Below, piece by piece: positions 13,501 through 26,900 of a stretch of 64,000 nucleotides of DNA (positions within the stretch are counted from its first letter, which is position 1; the number at the start of each line of letters is the position of its first letter). The notes under the pieces are model-generated. The model made no database searches. It saw only the letters and a list, made by a program, of their open reading frames with translations, and was not told where the DNA came from. Origin of the DNA: Bombyx mori (lineage: Eukaryota; Arthropoda; Insecta; Lepidoptera; Bombycidae); the NCBI RefSeq assembly GCF_030269925.1, contig NC_085121.1:4047501-4111500 (forward strand), read 5' to 3'. The position numbers were made by a program, and so were the translations under genes.

Positions 13501-16500
13501 CTGCTCAGTTCGGAGCTTTCACATCCACTGAATATTTTGATGAACAGTCTGTGACATAAAAAACACTTTATTATGTACTTTGCATGGATTCGCAAAATGA
13601 GACTGGTGTTAGATTAATAATTTTTTTATTATTATTATTATGTAAAGCTTTCCCTCTTTAAGAACGGTTAGCTGGTAGATAACTCAATTGTTGAGTTAAG
13701 CTCGCCTTTTTATAACTTTTCGCAATTATTTTATTGTCTTAACTGTGTGTACAATAAACAGTCGTAATAAAGAATAATTGTTTTATTTAATAGAATCGAA
13801 ACTCACTTAATTACTCTCTCGGAATATGTACTCCTTGCATTCGGCGATGATATTAATATTCTTCCTAGAGAATAACCGGAGTTTTCACAGAACACGTACT
13901 CGTACGCGAGTCGGCCGGCTTGTCGGTCTAGAATCTTCTCCCAGTACTTTACCTGGTCAACAGAACAAGAACCAATAAGACTGAAGAGTTAGTTATTTCT
14001 GACAACGTCTACATATCATTATTTGATTTTTCAAACATCATCGCAATATCGAACCTAAAACATGTAATAAGACAATTGAATAGTTTTAAACTTACCATAT
14101 GTTTCAATATTTTTTCCGTCGAAGGCAAGAGATATTCGACAAGTACAGGATATGTTGTCTTTAAAATGTGCTCATGGATTAGCTGTTCCGCTCTGACAAC
14201 TTGTGGCACTAGTATGTTGATAGTGGCGCCTAGTGATTCCGCCATGAATTCCAAACGAGCGTCAGTCTATGAAACAACATCGACAATGTCATTACAAAGT
14301 ATAGAATCAAATTACTTTATTAGCGACCCGCCCTCGCTTCGCTTCGGAAACTGTAATTTATTATTGATTTCTCCACTATTTAATGGATGTTATTATACAT
14401 ATAAACCTTCCTCTTCAATGACTCTATCTATTAAAAAAACCGCAACAAAATCTGTTGCGTAGTTTTAAAGATTTAAGCATACATAGGGATATAGGGACAG
14501 AGAAAGCGACTTTTTTTTATACTATGTAGTGACGGGAAAGTATTGACAGTTTGAAAACGTACCAAGGCCGGGACAATTAGCTCCAATGTCCTTCTAGTAA
14601 GTTCGAGGCTATCTGTCAGCTTATTCGCTCCCAGCTCGAGTAGTTTAGCCGCGGAGTAGGACAGCATCATAAGGGACAGTCCAATAGAGTATTTCGTGTT
14701 GGCACTTATCGACTCGCAGTGCTGCGACACTAGCTTCAGGACGGCGCTCTCAGATGGTATAATGTGAGAAGCGTAAAATGCCTAAAAATGAAAGAAAACG
14801 TTAGACACAATCGCATATTAAAAATGTGAGAATCAGATGAATATTAGTCGTAAGAGGTTTACATTGGTCCGTGGCATTTCGATGGCGTTAGCCATGAGCC
14901 ACGGTCACTACTTACCATCATAATAAGATCCGCAAGGTTGTCTGCCTTTGTAAGCTAATGAATAAAAGAATAATTTTGTCGTTTAAATGAAAATGTATGA
15001 TAGTGATAACAAAATACTAATTTAAGCTAGATCACGTAAGATTGAACTTGTAAGATGCGTGTGATATCTCCACGGAACTAAGATCCACTGAACTAAGCAA
15101 ACTATTAGATATAATCAGTCGTTTTGAGTCTATTTAAACATTTATGTAGACAAGCAAAACTGCAAAACAGCATCGGAAATCGATCTGAATAAATCTAACA
15201 TAAATCACCTCAGGATACAAATGTATATTATTATGACTGTTAACAGCAGCCCAACTGGTATTCAACATAATATACAATAAAAGCGATTAACATGTTATAT
15301 AAAAGCTAACGAGCACAAAAGCTCGATCCTATAAAGCTGCGTTCCAAAAATTTGCAGCAAAAAACGAAACTGCAACGAGTTTTCTTATTAGTATTTACAA
15401 TTTTTATTATTTTATTACACGAGGGCACATTAAAGGTAGGCATAGGCATATAGGGTCCAACAATACAACATACATAGACACAACTAATCTACTTCAACTG
15501 AGTACAACTTGCATTTGATTCAACATTTTAAATGAGTTATTAGCTCAACTGAACCTCAATCAATCAGGAGTTCGAAATAGGATCTACTATAGTGGGTAGG
15601 GGCTACGGTTTTTTTTTTCTATATTCATAAGTATAATGGATGTAGCGTGTTGCATGTAGTCTGAGCATATGTAAGAATGACTCAAAATACGAGTTGAATG
15701 GAAGTGTAAGGCACATTGCGCTCGCGTATATGTATATATTATATACACATAAACAGATAAACACAAAATAATTCAGATTACTTTTCTGCTCTGTTTATAA
15801 AGCGATTTAGTAAATAAATGAAATATAAAATATATTGACGCTAAGTCTAATGGTGTCAGTGATAGATCTACCTTTACTGTTTAAATCCTGGAACTTTTAC
15901 ACAGCGCATGCAAGGTTTACACTTCAGCACATGCTTTATGGATTTTACGAAGCAAATAGCATACCGTGCTATGGAGTAAGGTAGAGTTAAAGGAGGACAA
16001 TCATAAGCAGTTGCTTAACTTGTAAACAATTCTGCTGTTAAATTATTAAATAAAAGATCAGAAAGAGTCCAAATTGGCGCTCGTGTTCTATTGAGACTAT
16101 GATCTGAATTATTACCCACTTTATAATTTTATAATCAAAATGCTGTTTGTAAATGAAGTCTTTTTTTAATTTTTTTTTTTTTTTCAAAATCCCCATTATG
16201 CTTGTTTTTTTTTTGGCGCAATTACAATTTTCGATGTGGCTTCACGAAGAAGAAGCAATAACGGTATCTATCGTGCCAGTCACACATTTTTCAACACAAA
16301 GATAGGCAGCCAGCCTGTTAACGCCTAGGAATTTTGGTCAATTTGGACGTTTCATTCAAGAAACCCAAGCATCCAACACAGCCCTCCTTGAACTCTACTA
16401 TACACGGAATGTGGCAGCGGCGGTGGCAGATAAGGGAGATGAGTTACCAGGTTGACGAGCGGCGGCGGGTTGGCCATCTTGTCGAGCGCGGCGGCGGCGG

Positions 16501-19500
16501 CGGGCGGCAGGTGCGCGCGCAGCCAGGCGCCCAGCGCGGGCGGGGGCGTGCTGCCGGCCGCCGTGCCCAGCGGCGCCGACGTGCCGCACACCTGCAGCCG
16601 CACGTTGTTCACGTACGCAGACCGCGCGTTGCACACGACGCCCTCCATCAGGTTCTCCAAAACTTGTCCGGCGCTCAATCTGAGAACAATGCCGTCTGGT
16701 GTAGTGGTAAGTGAAGTCGTCGTGGCCGGTAACGGATAAGACGTCCGGTGCATACGTGTTGACTGATGCACCGATGTTCGAATCTCAGGCGCGTACCAAT
16801 TTTTCTAATGAAATACGTACTTAACAATTGTTCACGATTGACTTCCACGGTGAAGGAATAACATCGTGTAATAAAAATGAAACCCGCAAAATTATAATTT
16901 GCGTAATTACTGGTGGTAGGACCTGTTGTGAGTCCGCGCGGGTAGGTACCACCGCCCTGCCTATTTCTGCCGTGAAGCAGTAATGCGTTTCGGTTTGAAG
17001 GGTGGGGCAGCCGTTGTAACTATACTGAGACCTTACAACTTATATCTCAAGGTGGGTGGCGCATTTACGTTATAGATGTCTATGGGCTCCAGTAACCACT
17101 TATCACCAGGTGGGATGTGAGCTCGTCCACCCATCTAAGCAATAACAAAAAAAGAAAATAACATGGTCACACAAGGGGATCCCGGGTTCGAATCCCGCCA
17201 TGGCAAGATATTTGTATAATAAACATAAAATGTATTTTCCAGGGTTATGGATGTATATTAAATATATGTATGTGTATATACATAATAAAAATCTTACATT
17301 TCTTTCCGTTATCTGGTACCTGGAACACAAGTTCTTTTTTTTTTTTATCGCTTAAACGGGTGGAAGAGCTCACAGCCCACCTGGTGTTAAGTGGTTACTG
17401 GAGCCCATAGACATCTACAACGTAAATGCGCCACCCACCTCGAGATATAAAGTTCTTTTCGAACTTAGCACGGGACCAGTTAACGTGGCGTTATTGTAAT
17501 AAAAAAATATATATAAGCATTTTATCCTAATTATACAGAACTCGATGTCTGTATGTTCCGGGAATCTTTAAATTGGCCTACAAATTGGACGATCTTGTGA
17601 AGTCTGGTACCGATCGAATCAGTCATATCAAACATCCGCCAATAAAGAAGGTAGGTTTATAAACAAAAAACATTAGTAATGTATGAAATGCTAGTGCAAT
17701 ATACAAGCTCAAGCTTGCACAGGGACAGGTTGGTATATCCTATTTTTATCCAGAAGCAATCATGTCCATTTCGATTTTAGATGTAGGATAACCATTATTG
17801 TAATCCAACTGAAGCTTCTAGTGGTCTCTAGAATCACTAGATAATAATCGGACGACTCACCGACAACATTCCATCAATGTTTCCAGTAGACTCAACAGGT
17901 CCGGCATGAACTGATGAGCCTCTACTGCGGCAGATTCACCGAGACACGTTTTCAATCTCACCAGTGCAGCGTCGCACGATATTACATCCAAGAGCGAAGG
18001 TAAGCCGATAGCTATAATAGTAATAGAACTTTTTAATGAAAGGTATACGTACTTGACACATCATAATCCCAGACTTTCACGACAAAGTAACAACACCAAA
18101 CCAGTAAAAATTCTAATTTTGCGTTATACTAGTGCTACGATGCGTTGTAAGCCAGCAACGGTACCATTACCTTCACATTTTTGCGGCTATGCAGTGATGC
18201 GTTGCGGTTCGACGGCTGAAATAGCCACTATACAATACTATTGATATTTCAACCTCATCTCTCATTGGCTTCGGTAACCACTTAACATAAAGCTGGTGGT
18301 GAACTCCTTGTCCCAATTGAGCAATACGAAAAACATCTGCAAGGATTACTTACTTGTAATATTCTGTTTTAAATGTTTTATTGTTTCAGAAGCCAGCCAC
18401 GTTGTATACTTTATATTGTCGCACGATGCGCTGACACCGGCCAATAAGTTCTCAGCGTACTATTAAAAATAATAAAAACAAACATTTATTTAGCAGTATT
18501 GGTATTATTGTTTGACTTTTGCCCGCGGCTCCGTCCGCGTGGAATAGTTACTTTGGCATAACGCTAAATTTTACCCCCACTTCATTTATGTAGAAATTAA
18601 AAAAAAAATTGTATTATAGCTATTTAAACCCCTATTTTGAAACATTCTTTATTGGTGCTCCGCTTGTATTGGTTTTACCGTGATGTTAAATAGCCTATAG
18701 CCTTCCTCAATAAATGGGCTATCTAACACTGAAAGAATTTTTCAAATCGGACCAGTAATTCCTGAGATTAGAGAGCGTTCAAACAAACAAACTCTTCTGC
18801 TTTATAATATTAGTATAGAATATTTTTTGTAATTAATTAGATTTACCTGAGTATACATTCCTTGTTTGACAAGAGCATCCTTGAGCCAGGGGTTGAAAAC
18901 TTTCTTGTTGTCTGCCCGCGGAGCCCATATGATGGCGTGGAGTGGAAGTGGCGACGGCAAGTCAGCGTTTGTACCCGCCTGAAGCTTGTCCATGTGAGGA
19001 GTGGCGGGTGGCATGCTGATGACCAGCCTATAATAATTATTCATTTTTATTTGCTGTTAAAACTTACACAACTTTAGCTATTCATGTTCCAGCTTTAAAA
19101 CTTACCTCCAAGCTGTTTGAAAACAATAGTGTGCAGCCGACAAAGCCACTGTCGATGCAAAATACATCGGATTGTCGCAGATACAAGCCGAATTCAACAA
19201 TGACAATAGAGCATCGAGTAGTAAAGGATATTTCAATTTGTGGGGAGTACCCAATACAAAGTTGCACGCCAGACCATCAAATTTCGGGTTTTCCTGCAAA
19301 GAACCGTATTAACTTTTAGCAAAGAACTAAATAGTAATTTAATTGATAGGTACTTAAATAGTACATTGTGTACCAAAGGAGACAAGTTGGACATTTCCTC
19401 CCGCATGTAAAAATTTAACTGTTTTTTAATTTTTAAATAAACTACTACTGATTGAATAAGAACTGTCTGATGAACTCATATTTGTTTAATACTTCACTAT

Positions 19501-20893
19501 TAAATTTTATTGCCTTTGGTTTATTTCACTTTTACACTAAACACAATATTGCAAATTACCCGAGCACAACAATGGCGGGGAATTTTAGGTGCGTGAGAGC
19601 AGACGTAGACACTAACGCGCTTGTCAGTACCCAGGGAGAAAAAGTTAAGACTTTCTTCTCTGTACAGCGGGACGAAAACCGGACTTTCGACGTAGGTAGG
19701 AGAAAAATGTATTTTACCTGATTATTAATCTCCGCACTTGTTAATGCATAAAACTTGGGTCTCATAGAGGTCTCGTCTTGGGACAGTCTTCTGTATGCCT
19801 GTTCGATAAGAGGCACTTCGCAGTAGATGCGAGCCTTTAGGAGGCCGTTGGTTGTATTTTTATTGCCGTTAGCATTGGCTTCCGGGGCTGGTTGAGCTAG
19901 ACCCGGTGCTATTACTAGGTTCCATTCAATCTGAAAGTCAAATGATCATCCAGTTAGTTATTCACAAAACTTAATAATTTAGAATCCATGATCTTCTAAG
20001 TAGTTGAAGATTAGTTCTCAATTATTTTTCGGCAAAGATACTAATTTTGATTTTCGACAAAATAAGGAAATTAATAAGACACAATAAAATCATAGATTAA
20101 GAATGTTTGAGTCAGCAGATTACGTGTTAAGCCGTAAGTGGAAAAAAAGTCTCAAAAAAAATAAGATTCACCTGTTGCAACAACATCTGTGGTGCATCAT
20201 ACAGATGTCTCATGAGATACTCTAGTAGCAGCATCAGTCTTGTGGCCAACATCAGTTGATGCGGCAACGTATGCATAGCCTTTTTCCTGTCGTTTATACC
20301 CAAAGTTTCCACCACCTAAACACAAAATTCGACAAAATTAAACGATATTTTAAAGTTATAAAAACGATTCGATATGACTAGCTATTTTTTTACCTTTATG
20401 ATCGCATTGGAAGTCATAAGCAATACCGATTTCTTCTGCATTAGCGTTAATGAGTGGAACAGATAAACTAGCAGTTGTGCGTGTTCAACATTCAGATCTG
20501 CAAATAACAAATAAGGCATGTTAAAAATGAACACTAATTTGATCATGAGTAGATAGATTTCTTCTGTATACTTCAAAAGTAGTTTCAAAACAAAAATGCT
20601 CGGGTGCAATAATGTCATCAATATGTCATTGAATAAAATTGTAAACATTATATTATGATGTTGGTACGACGGTATCTTTATGAGTCGAAAACTTCCCTAA
20701 CATACACACACACAAACACACTAACACACATACACTCACACACGTACGTACTATATTCTTACAGATCGTTCTTCCTGGTTAACTTTCTTTACCTGGTGAC
20801 CTAGCACTGAACCACTGACTTTTGTAACACAGGTTTTCCTAGCATAAAAGTCAGGGAATATTGTTATTGTATACCTCATAAAAAAGCCATGTA

Positions 20894-20933
<40 letters not shown>

Positions 20934-23900
20934 ACCTTGTCTAATATGATAAAGAAAAACCCTTAAATTTAAAAGTAATCATAATGTATTAACGTACCCT
21001 CATAATCGTGGTCCTGTGAGGGTTGTGGCTGCAGGGCGCACTCCTGCAGTGTGTTCACGATCTTGTGCCACATCGCTAGGATAGCATTCTCGCGCTCCGC
21101 CGCCGGCTTGCTCAAGATCATGCTTCCCAAAAGTTTCACCACACGAGGACCGACCTAAGTAAATTAGTCAATTTCTATTTTAAATCTAAACAATATGTAA
21201 AATGTCTATATAAATACTACTTATATAAATTTCTAATACGGAATTCCGGTCACAAAACATTAATTGGTACTTTACTGTATTAATAATTCAATTAACTTTG
21301 TGTCTATCAAGTCATCCACTGCACAGATACTCACTTGTAATGGGGTCATGTTATTTCTGTCAGATCCACCTGACAACAGCTGCTGGTGTAACGCAGGTTG
21401 GAGGGATGAGAATGCAGGCGATCCAGTCAAATTGTGTAAATAACGAACTAGGCTTGCGCTAAACGCAGCATACCGTGTCCCGAGACGTGTGCCGAAGCAT
21501 GCGGAAATCGTTCCTGCAAAATATAAAATGTAATTATTTCTACAGGTACCTCAATGCTATATTTTACTAAAGTGAGTCACCTTTAATCAAGAGTACCAAA
21601 ATTATAAACTTCTAGAATATTCCTTGCCTGTGTCTGTACGTGCAGTTTCCCGGTCTAGATCCTTAGCGAGTGCGGCCAGCAGGGCCTGGTGAGCCTCGTG
21701 CAGCTGTAGTGACTGCTGCCCAAGGCGTTCTGAACCTTCGCTTATTATCTCGTCGTTTAGAAGTATGAAGACTTCCGTGGCCAATGTTATGTACTAAAAA
21801 AATAATATAAGGATATTAATTTGAATTCAAAACTATAAAGTCTGCAAAAATATTTAGTATTGCTATTAGCATAAATAAAATACGCAAAGCTGTGTTAAGG
21901 CCGCTAATTTTCAAACAATCAAACATACTTTCAACAAATTAAATGTTACTCACAGAATAAGGTTCTGCTTTATCAGGTACAATAGCGAGGGATTTTCCGT
22001 TTCCGTCGGTGTCGTCTCCGTCCGTGGAGGCGCGGACGAGTCCGCTGTCCACCGCGTCCGGCGCCACCAGCGTCGACTCGAACCACAGACCGAACAGAGG
22101 CTCGCTGTCTTCTGTGTATGAGTATGCTGGTGTCAATATTTTAACAAACGATTCACAGTCAATCACCAATCACCACTTATCTAACATGCACACAAATATG
22201 TATTAGAAAAAACAAGCAGTAAATTACTATATTTTTATAGGTTGACTTGTTAAAATTATAACAATTAATTAGATTACCATTACTGAACCTATGATTACTA
22301 TTACTTTTTGTTACATATAAAGCGTTAATATAGCAAAGTCTATAACAAAAAAAATGTGTTAAAATATTTTATGTTTTTCACATTTCTATTGGAAACCTCA
22401 CAAATTATATTATGATACATAGAAAAATGAAAATGTAACACTGTTTCGGTTATTTTGGTCTCAATATATTTGTAATAGCGCAAATGGGGCTCTTATGGAA
22501 AAAAAATTGGACAAGATTATGGAATATTTTTAAATAATAAAAAAAAACTTCTTTCGTATACTTTAGAAATAAAAACCATAGTTCCCGATTCGACAGCGAA
22601 TATGTCCATGATGATGAAGTCGAGTAACAAAAACTTTAAATTTTTTTGGAAAATGCAAAAATATTTTTTTTTTTATTATTCAGACAGATCAAGGGATGTC
22701 ATATCTTACAGCTAAAAATAATAATTTATTATCCATTGGTCATCATACCATCGTCAGTTTCAGAGTCCTCTGAGCACAGTATCATATCCTGGAAGTATAC
22801 TGTGGAGTCTGAGCGGTCAGGATCGGCATCAAGTTGTTGTTTTTGTACCACAGCACGTTTCAAGTTAGTCGCCTTGCGATAACATACAACACCAAGAGCA
22901 ACCAGAAGCTGTAAAGTACATATTTATTGAGAATTTAGATTTTAATACTTGTTTTTTTATTTATACTTATTGTACACACAAAGAAAATACAATAAAAAAC
23001 AGATTTAAAGAATGTCTAAATCAATGTACAAAGGCGAGCTTAACTCATTCATGAGTTTTCTTCCAGCAAACCAATAGCAGAGTGAAATACGATGTATAAG
23101 AGGGGAATAGTGTACAATATAAAAGCTATTAAAGCATGATTTTTAAAATAAGCTTAAAAAAAAAATATATATATATATAAAATGAAAAATACATATAAAT
23201 AAACATACATAAAACAATAACTTAAATACAATTACAGTGACAGGAAATGTTTCTTCATTTGACTCTTAAAAACTTCTAGAGAGGAACTAGCACGAATAGG
23301 TTGAGGGAGAGAATTCCATAATCGCACTGCTTGTATTGTGAAAGAGCCACTATAGCGACTAGAGCTGTGAATGGGAGTTTTTAAAAGAAGAGATGTGGCT
23401 TGTCGACTAACTTTGCCGTCAGGAATCAGGTATTCAAAGCGTTCACGGAGATAGATAGGGGCATCGGGATTGTGAAGAATAGAATAGAGAAAAGAGAGAA
23501 TGTGGCAATCACGACGTCGCCTAATCGGCAGCCACCCCAGCTCAGCCCGGAAATCAGACACATGGTCATACTTCCGGAGACCAAAAATGAAGCGGATGCA
23601 CAAATTCTGCAGACGTTCGAGTTTATCTAAAAGCAATTCAGAAGCATCTAGAAAACAGATATCAGCATAATCGAGAAGAGGAAGTAAAAGCGTTTGGGCA
23701 AGAGAAATTTTAGTGCGAAGAGGCAAGAATTTTTGAAGGCGTTTCAGAGACTGAAAGGAGTAAACAGTTTTTCTGCTTACTTCGGAAACGTGATTAATCC
23801 ACGAGAGGTGACTGTCGATGTATAAACCTAGATTTTTTACACATTTCGAATACGCTATCGGAACGTTGTCGTAGAGGATGGGCGCTAACGAGCTGTAATC

Positions 23901-26900
23901 GAGAAGGCCGCACATATACCTACCACCAACAATGAGAGCTTGCGATTTCGAAGGATTCACCAAAAGACCAAAGGACTTTGCCCAGTTGTAAATCGCAGAG
24001 AGATCCACGTTGATTGCCGAAATGGCAGCCCCAACGTCAGCAACCCTCGTATGGCGATATAGCTGCAAGTCGTCTGCATAGAGATGGAAGTGTGAAGATA
24101 TAGATTGAGAAATTGTGTTTATAAAGACAGAGAAGAGGAGAGGAGAAAGTACGCCACCCTGTGGAACACCCGCAGTGAGGTCACACCACTCAGAGAAAGA
24201 CTCTTCGTAGCGAACCGACTGCGAGCGTCCACGGAGGTAAGAATTAAACCACTGAATTACCGAAGACGAGACATTAAGAGAGGATAGGATACCGAGAAGA
24301 ATGTCAAAATCAACTGAATTAAAAGCATTGCTGAAGTCCAGTAAAACCAAAATAGTAATTGATTTCCGCTCCATGGCCAAGCGAATATCATCGGTGATTT
24401 TCACCAACGCGGTGACAGTGCTGTGACCTGGACGGAATCCAGATTGATACGGACTCAGTAGGTTATTCGAAGAGAGGTAAAAAGAAAGTTGTTTTTGAAC
24501 AATGCTCTCGAGGACTTTGGAAAAGATCGGGAGAATAGAGATAGGACGGTAATGGGATAAAGAAGAAGGTTTTGCAATTTTAGGCAAGGGTAGGACATGA
24601 GCCTTTTTCCAAAGTGACGGAAAGGAACTGGACTCAAGAGAAAAATTTATTATGTGGCAAAGGATAGGAGCAAGTTCCTCCATGATAAGTGTGAACATTT
24701 GAAGCTGCAGATTATCACATCCTACTGCCTTAGTGGAAATGGATTGAAATGGATTGTTGTATTTATTTAATTTTTATTTTTTAATTATTTATTATTTACA
24801 ATATTTCTATACATATTTCCATTGTCAACTTTACAAATGCATTATTTACATTTTGGAAACAAAATATGTTTGTTTTAAAACTTTAGTGGTGTATAATCTA
24901 ATTCTACTCCCTTAAATCTATGTCATGAATAAAAATTTCCACATGTATCACGGTGTAGCACTTGGGAACAGCTTGATTGATGTGGCTGTTTCAAATTATT
25001 ATTTTTCTGTTTTGTAAGCAAAAAATAGGATTAGGTACGTTTGACTTATGTCCAAAGACTTTTACATCCATTTTGATGGTTTCACTAAGGACAAAAAGTT
25101 GGTGAGCCGTGAGTACATCGGTTCCTTTCGCTTGATAAAATACCTGATGTAGAGGTGCGGCGGCCGCGAGTCGCAGTTCCCGCTGGTGCGCGGAGTGCTG
25201 CGCGAGTAAACGCAGCGGAGCCGGCGAGCCTCCCACCACGCCCCCGCCCAGCGCCTCAAGCCGCGCGTCCGACAGCAGCGCGCCCGTCCAAGCCAAGCAG
25301 CGCCCGCCCAGCGCCACCCAGACTGCACTGACGCCTTGTTGCCTGCACGCACACTTACTGTAGAGCCACTCACCGACCTCACCATAATCACACAAGGGAG
25401 GCCTCATTCAACATATTCGTTATGGAATTACACTATTTTTTTAAAAAAAATTCTTTCCTAAATAGGTGGACGAGCTCACAGTCCCACCTGGTATTTATTT
25501 ATTTTTTTATTTTGTTAAGTGGTTACAGGAGCCCATAGATATCTACAACGTAAATGCCGCCACCCACCTTGAGATATGAGTTTTAAGGTTTCAGTATAGT
25601 ATTATGACAGACACTTGGTTAACTTCCCCTGCACTTGGGGATATTAGGCCTTCTATTGGGCAGTCATTATAGGTATTTGCAAGAAGATATGAAAGCAATC
25701 AAGCGTTGTACACAGAGGGCGATGGTATTCCATGCAATATTTCTTTGTTGCCAATCATTTGAATCGGTGAATGTATAATTATGCTCCACGCGTAAGCACA
25801 TATTTCAAATTCGGAAGTACTTGATGTCTTACTACGTTTATATATTAATTAATCACGTTCATATTGTATGTCTCATTTTTTTTCGATTTTTGAACTCCGA
25901 ATCCTAATTTTATTATTACGAAAGGATAGAGAAGTAGTAGTAATTGTTTTTTCTTCTTCGTCGTCGTTATTAGTGGTGCCCGACGTGGAGCCCCCAGAGG
26001 TCCATGATGAGGGATAACAAATAGGGATGTACACATTATAACTTACATTTTAGTAAGATTGTAAGGTCTGGACGGCACCTTAGCTGGGCTCTTCCCAGGT
26101 ACGACGGAAGGTATGGGTGCACCACCTAACGCGTGATGAAGACCGCAGAGCAATACCCATGCGCCAATCATGAGGTGGTTTTGATATACCTAAATTAATA
26201 AAATATTAATAGTAAAACTATTTAAGATGAAAATAAAAAAACAATGTGTTTCATTACACATATATTATACTATGTATGTATACAACTTACATATCCACCG
26301 GCGCGGGTAGACTGTCTGAATGTTTCTCCAACTGTATTGTACAGACTAAGGGCACTCTCAACTAATGTGGCAATCTGCTGCTCATATTCTTCATCTTTGG
26401 GATGAAGTGATGCCTGTTGAAAAAAATAAATTTTACCTGAATAAATCATTTTAGTAACGAAACTGGATATAAGTAACATAAAATTATTTAATGGTTATCA
26501 GCGATTTGACTTGGCCCCTGGCATTGCTGAAGTCCATTAGCAACGGTACACACTCAACATCAGGTGGACCATATGCTCCTCTGCCTACTAAGGCAATAAA
26601 AAAAATAAAAAAAACAATTGGTGATACAAAAATATATATGTATCATATTATATGTATTGACGTGACAAACCTGTGCAGTAGCGCAGAATAATGCTGAAAC
26701 ACTGACATCACTCAGAGTCGAGATTCGTTCAGCCGTGAACGGTTCCAGGCACGGCAGAGACAACGCGAGCCGACAGACGTGGATCTCGTTCACTAAGAAG
26801 TGAAGGCTGAGAAAGGAATAATTCAAATTAGTTTGAAATGAAGTTGGTTCTAATTTTTATATTAATTAACAACATCAAAATAATGTAATATCGAGTTTAT

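Noticed and set aside
16334..16771. Several overlapping long frames on both strands at UBR4 exon 23
   Set aside because: They arise from very GC-rich DNA that lacks stop codons; only the minus-strand frame with proper splice sites is the gene.
17160..17215. Possible tRNA gene with a perfect B box
   Set aside because: No complete cloverleaf: the 5' half lies about 480 bp away across a SINE, so it is a SINE head and not a functional tRNA.
20893..20931. Regular short repeats as a CRISPR array
   Set aside because: It is a simple ATT microsatellite; there are no spacers and the genome is animal.
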